From Rufibacter immobilis (GTDB taxonomy: Bacteria > Bacteroidota > Bacteroidia > Cytophagales > Hymenobacteraceae), in the NCBI RefSeq assembly GCF_003721565.1, contig NZ_RJJE01000001.1:496001-560000 (forward strand): a DNA stretch of 64,000 nucleotides, written 5' to 3'. Shown one piece after another: positions 62,928-64,000 of the stretch. Both the position numbers and the translations under genes were made by a program. The number at the start of each line of letters is the position of its first letter. The stretch's first letter is position 1. Below the pieces are notes generated by a model. It saw only the letters and a list, made by a program, of their open reading frames with translations, was not told where the DNA came from and made no database searches.

Positions 62928-62963
62928 GTTTAGGGGCTGTTTTTCAAAAAACAGCCCCTAAAC
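62928..62963. repeat. 36-nt palindromic repeat between maeB and ruvA
   Basis: GTTTAGGGGCTGTTTTTC on the left and AAAAAACAGCCCCTAAAC on the right, perfect except for the centre CA. C/G pairs extend outward. Confidence 0.9.
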
Positions 62964-63009
62964 GGAAATAAAACTAAGATCTGATTTTACCCTTTACTCC
63001 GCTGGCTAC

Positions 63010-63600
63010 ATGATTGCTTATTTAGATGGCCGCCTGGCCCAGAAAGATCCCACGTTTGTGATCATTGACGTGGGAGGAGTAGGCTATGAACTTCGCATCT
63101 CGCTGAATACATTTACCCAATTACCTGAAGGAGAACGCTGCCGTCTTTACACGCACCAGCACATCAAAGAAGACGCCCACACTCTCTATGGATTTGCGAC
63201 CCTAGCGGAGAAAAGCGCTTTCCTGCACCTTATATCTATTTCGGGTGTAGGGCCTAACACCGGCCTCATGATACTTTCCTCGCTTACGGTGCAGGAAGTT
63301 CAGCAAGCCATTGTGCGCGAAGACGTACGCACCATTCAGCAGGTGAAGGGCATTGGAGCCAAAACGGCACAGCGCATCATCCTGGAGCTGCGTGACAAGT
63401 TCAGAAAAGGTTTTGGAGCCGATACCGTAAGTGTCTCTTTTGGAGCGCACAATACCTCCAGAGAGGAGGCGTTATCTGCTTTGGTAACATTAGGCTTTGC
63501 GAAGAATGTAGCCGAGAAAACCTTAGATACTATTATCAAGCGGGAAGGCGCAGGCCTCACCGTGGAAGAAATGATCAAATTAGCTTTGAAGTCATCTTAA
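63010..63600 (+). CDS. ruvA: Holliday junction branch-migration protein RuvA
   Basis: 196 residues, tetramer that binds the four-way junction and positions the RuvB motors. N-terminal OB-fold (IAYLDGRLAQKDPTFVIIDVGGVGYEL), two helix-hairpin-helix motifs (LISISGVGPNTGLMIL and IQQVKGIGAKTAQRIILELRDK) and a small C-terminal RuvB-binding helical domain (ALSALVTLGFAKNVAEKTL). Length normal. It precedes sprA, as in many Bacteroidota. Confidence 0.96.
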   Translation: MIAYLDGRLAQKDPTFVIIDVGGVGYELRISLNTFTQLPEGERCRLYTHQHIKEDAHTLYGFATLAEKSAFLHLISISGVGPNTGLMILSSLTVQEVQQAIVREDVRTIQQVKGIGAKTAQRIILELRDKFRKGFGADTVSVSFGAHNTSREEALSALVTLGFAKNVAEKTLDTIIKREGAGLTVEEMIKLALKSS

Positions 63601-63618
63601 GCAACTTCTCCATTTTTT

Positions 63619-64000
63619 GTGTTTTATAAAAGAAAGCCTCACATTCTTGCAGCCGCAGTAGGGTTGGTGTCGTTGATGGCTTGGCTAACTCAGGCCGAGC
63701 CTAGTAGTTTTTCCATGGCGGGCAGAAGTGCCTTTCGTATGGAGTTGCCTGAAGAAGAAGAGCCCCAGGACACAATTAAAAACCAAGGCTATATTCCCTC
63801 CAGACGTCCGAAGCTCATTTTTGAGGACCGAAGAGGAGATCCTTTCTCTAACAGATCTACTTTATCTCCGCTGTTGCTGCCTCTGCCCTCTAACGTACAG
63901 TTACAGGTAGAGCCAGATGACAGTTTAAAGCGCTTTGAAATCACGGAGCAGATTGGCGGTTATAACTACCGTGATCCCAGCACCATGACTTTTGAGGAGT
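63619..64000 (+). CDS. sprA: Start of SprA, type 9 secretion / gliding-motility translocon protein (3' end beyond window)
   Basis: From a GTG at 63619 the frame is open to the window edge (127 codons). The beginning (M)FYKRKPHILAAAVGLVSLMAW is a signal sequence; the mature start contains an acidic stretch (ELPEEEEPQD), NQGYIPSRRPKLIFEDRRGDPF and the diagnostic IGGYNYRDPSTMTFEE. SprA is a very large outer-membrane protein (over 2000 residues) that forms the T9SS pore; only its N-terminus is visible. Its position after ruvA is typical of this phylum. The GTG start is my choice; no ATG precedes the signal sequence in frame. Confidence 0.85.
   Translation, partial: MFYKRKPHILAAAVGLVSLMAWLTQAEPSSFSMAGRSAFRMELPEEEEPQDTIKNQGYIPSRRPKLIFEDRRGDPFSNRSTLSPLLLPLPSNVQLQVEPDDSLKRFEITEQIGGYNYRDPSTMTFEE

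Noticed and set aside
4298-62963. Palindromic repeats considered as a CRISPR array
   Set aside because: Copies are kilobases apart with genes between them, no regular spacers and no cas genes.
4298-62963. Palindromic repeats considered as simple rho-independent terminators only
   Set aside because: Several copies lie upstream of both neighbouring genes (4298, 13387, 46739, 51333, 56853) or before start codons inside the nuo operon, so gene-end termination alone does not explain them. Their T-run is inside the stem rather than after it.
1-64000. Search for defence systems, toxin-antitoxin pairs, prophage, integrase or insertion-sequence genes
   Set aside because: None of the real genes in the window belongs to such families; all are core metabolic, respiratory, envelope or regulatory genes.

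Overview
The window is chromosomal DNA from a member of the Bacteroidota, most likely Cytophagales/Hymenobacteraceae (a Rufibacter- or Pontibacter-like bacterium; genus inferred from general resemblance only). The evidence is: the start of sprA (gliding/type 9 secretion) after ruvA at the right edge; a 14-gene nuo operon whose NuoG lacks the large molybdopterin-fold domain; promoters of the Bacteroidota type (TTTG, 19 nt, TAnnTTTG), with the best example in front of nuoA; A-rich leaders without Shine-Dalgarno sequences; and glutaminyl cyclase, DUF2339 and LytTR-type regulators typical of the phylum. Apart from small intergenic repeats there is no prophage, transposase, CRISPR array or recognisable defence system.

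Layout. 1-6.1 kb: an arabinan/arabinoside locus (lipoprotein aldose 1-epimerase cut by the left edge, a broken GH43 arabinanase, GH127 beta-L-arabinofuranosidase, and divergent GH51 alpha-L-arabinofuranosidase). 6.8-10 kb: a large multi-PAS sensor kinase, then tRNA-Leu(TAA) and tRNA-Gly(GCC). 10.6-16.9 kb: mutS with a divergent SpoU-type RNA methyltransferase, then a secreted protein, a TPR protein and an unknown protein, with long gene-free stretches. 17.8-22.9 kb: aspS, then an alpha/beta hydrolase with a LytS/LytTR-type two-component pair. 23.1-36.9 kb: nuoA-N on the minus strand (NADH:quinone oxidoreductase, complex I). 37.3-40.6 kb: tadA, superoxide dismutase, a Fur/Zur-type repressor and a divergent flavoprotein reductase. 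40.7-49.5 kb: DUF2339/DUF3999 membrane pair, M48 protease, cell-wall amidase, RDD protein, mscL. 49.7-56.8 kb: rlmN, thioesterase, LD-carboxypeptidase, glutaminyl cyclase, cysS and an endonuclease/exonuclease/phosphatase-family membrane protein. 57-64 kb: tatA-gatA-lytic transglycosylase, fused malic enzyme/phosphotransacetylase, ruvA, and the start of sprA.

The most striking feature is not a gene. About thirty copies of a 36-nt palindrome (arm GTTTAGGGGCTGTTTTT, central GG, then the complementary arm) lie between genes throughout the window, about one per 2 kb. They occur downstream of genes, between divergent genes, inside the nuo operon, and twice overlapping a stop codon. Copies differ, but several pairs of arm changes compensate each other, so the hairpin seems to be maintained. 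Other repeat families are also present: paired C-rich/G-rich inverted elements, gagtct/agactc palindromes, and a compound inverted repeat after mscL.

Functional links. The nuo genes form the main respiratory entry point and are probably read as nuoA-J plus a partly independent nuoK-N, because a terminator-like hairpin, a palindrome and a promoter-like site lie between nuoJ and nuoK. A 15-bp palindrome between the Zur-like gene and the reductase overlaps the reductase promoter, so that reductase is probably repressed by its neighbour.
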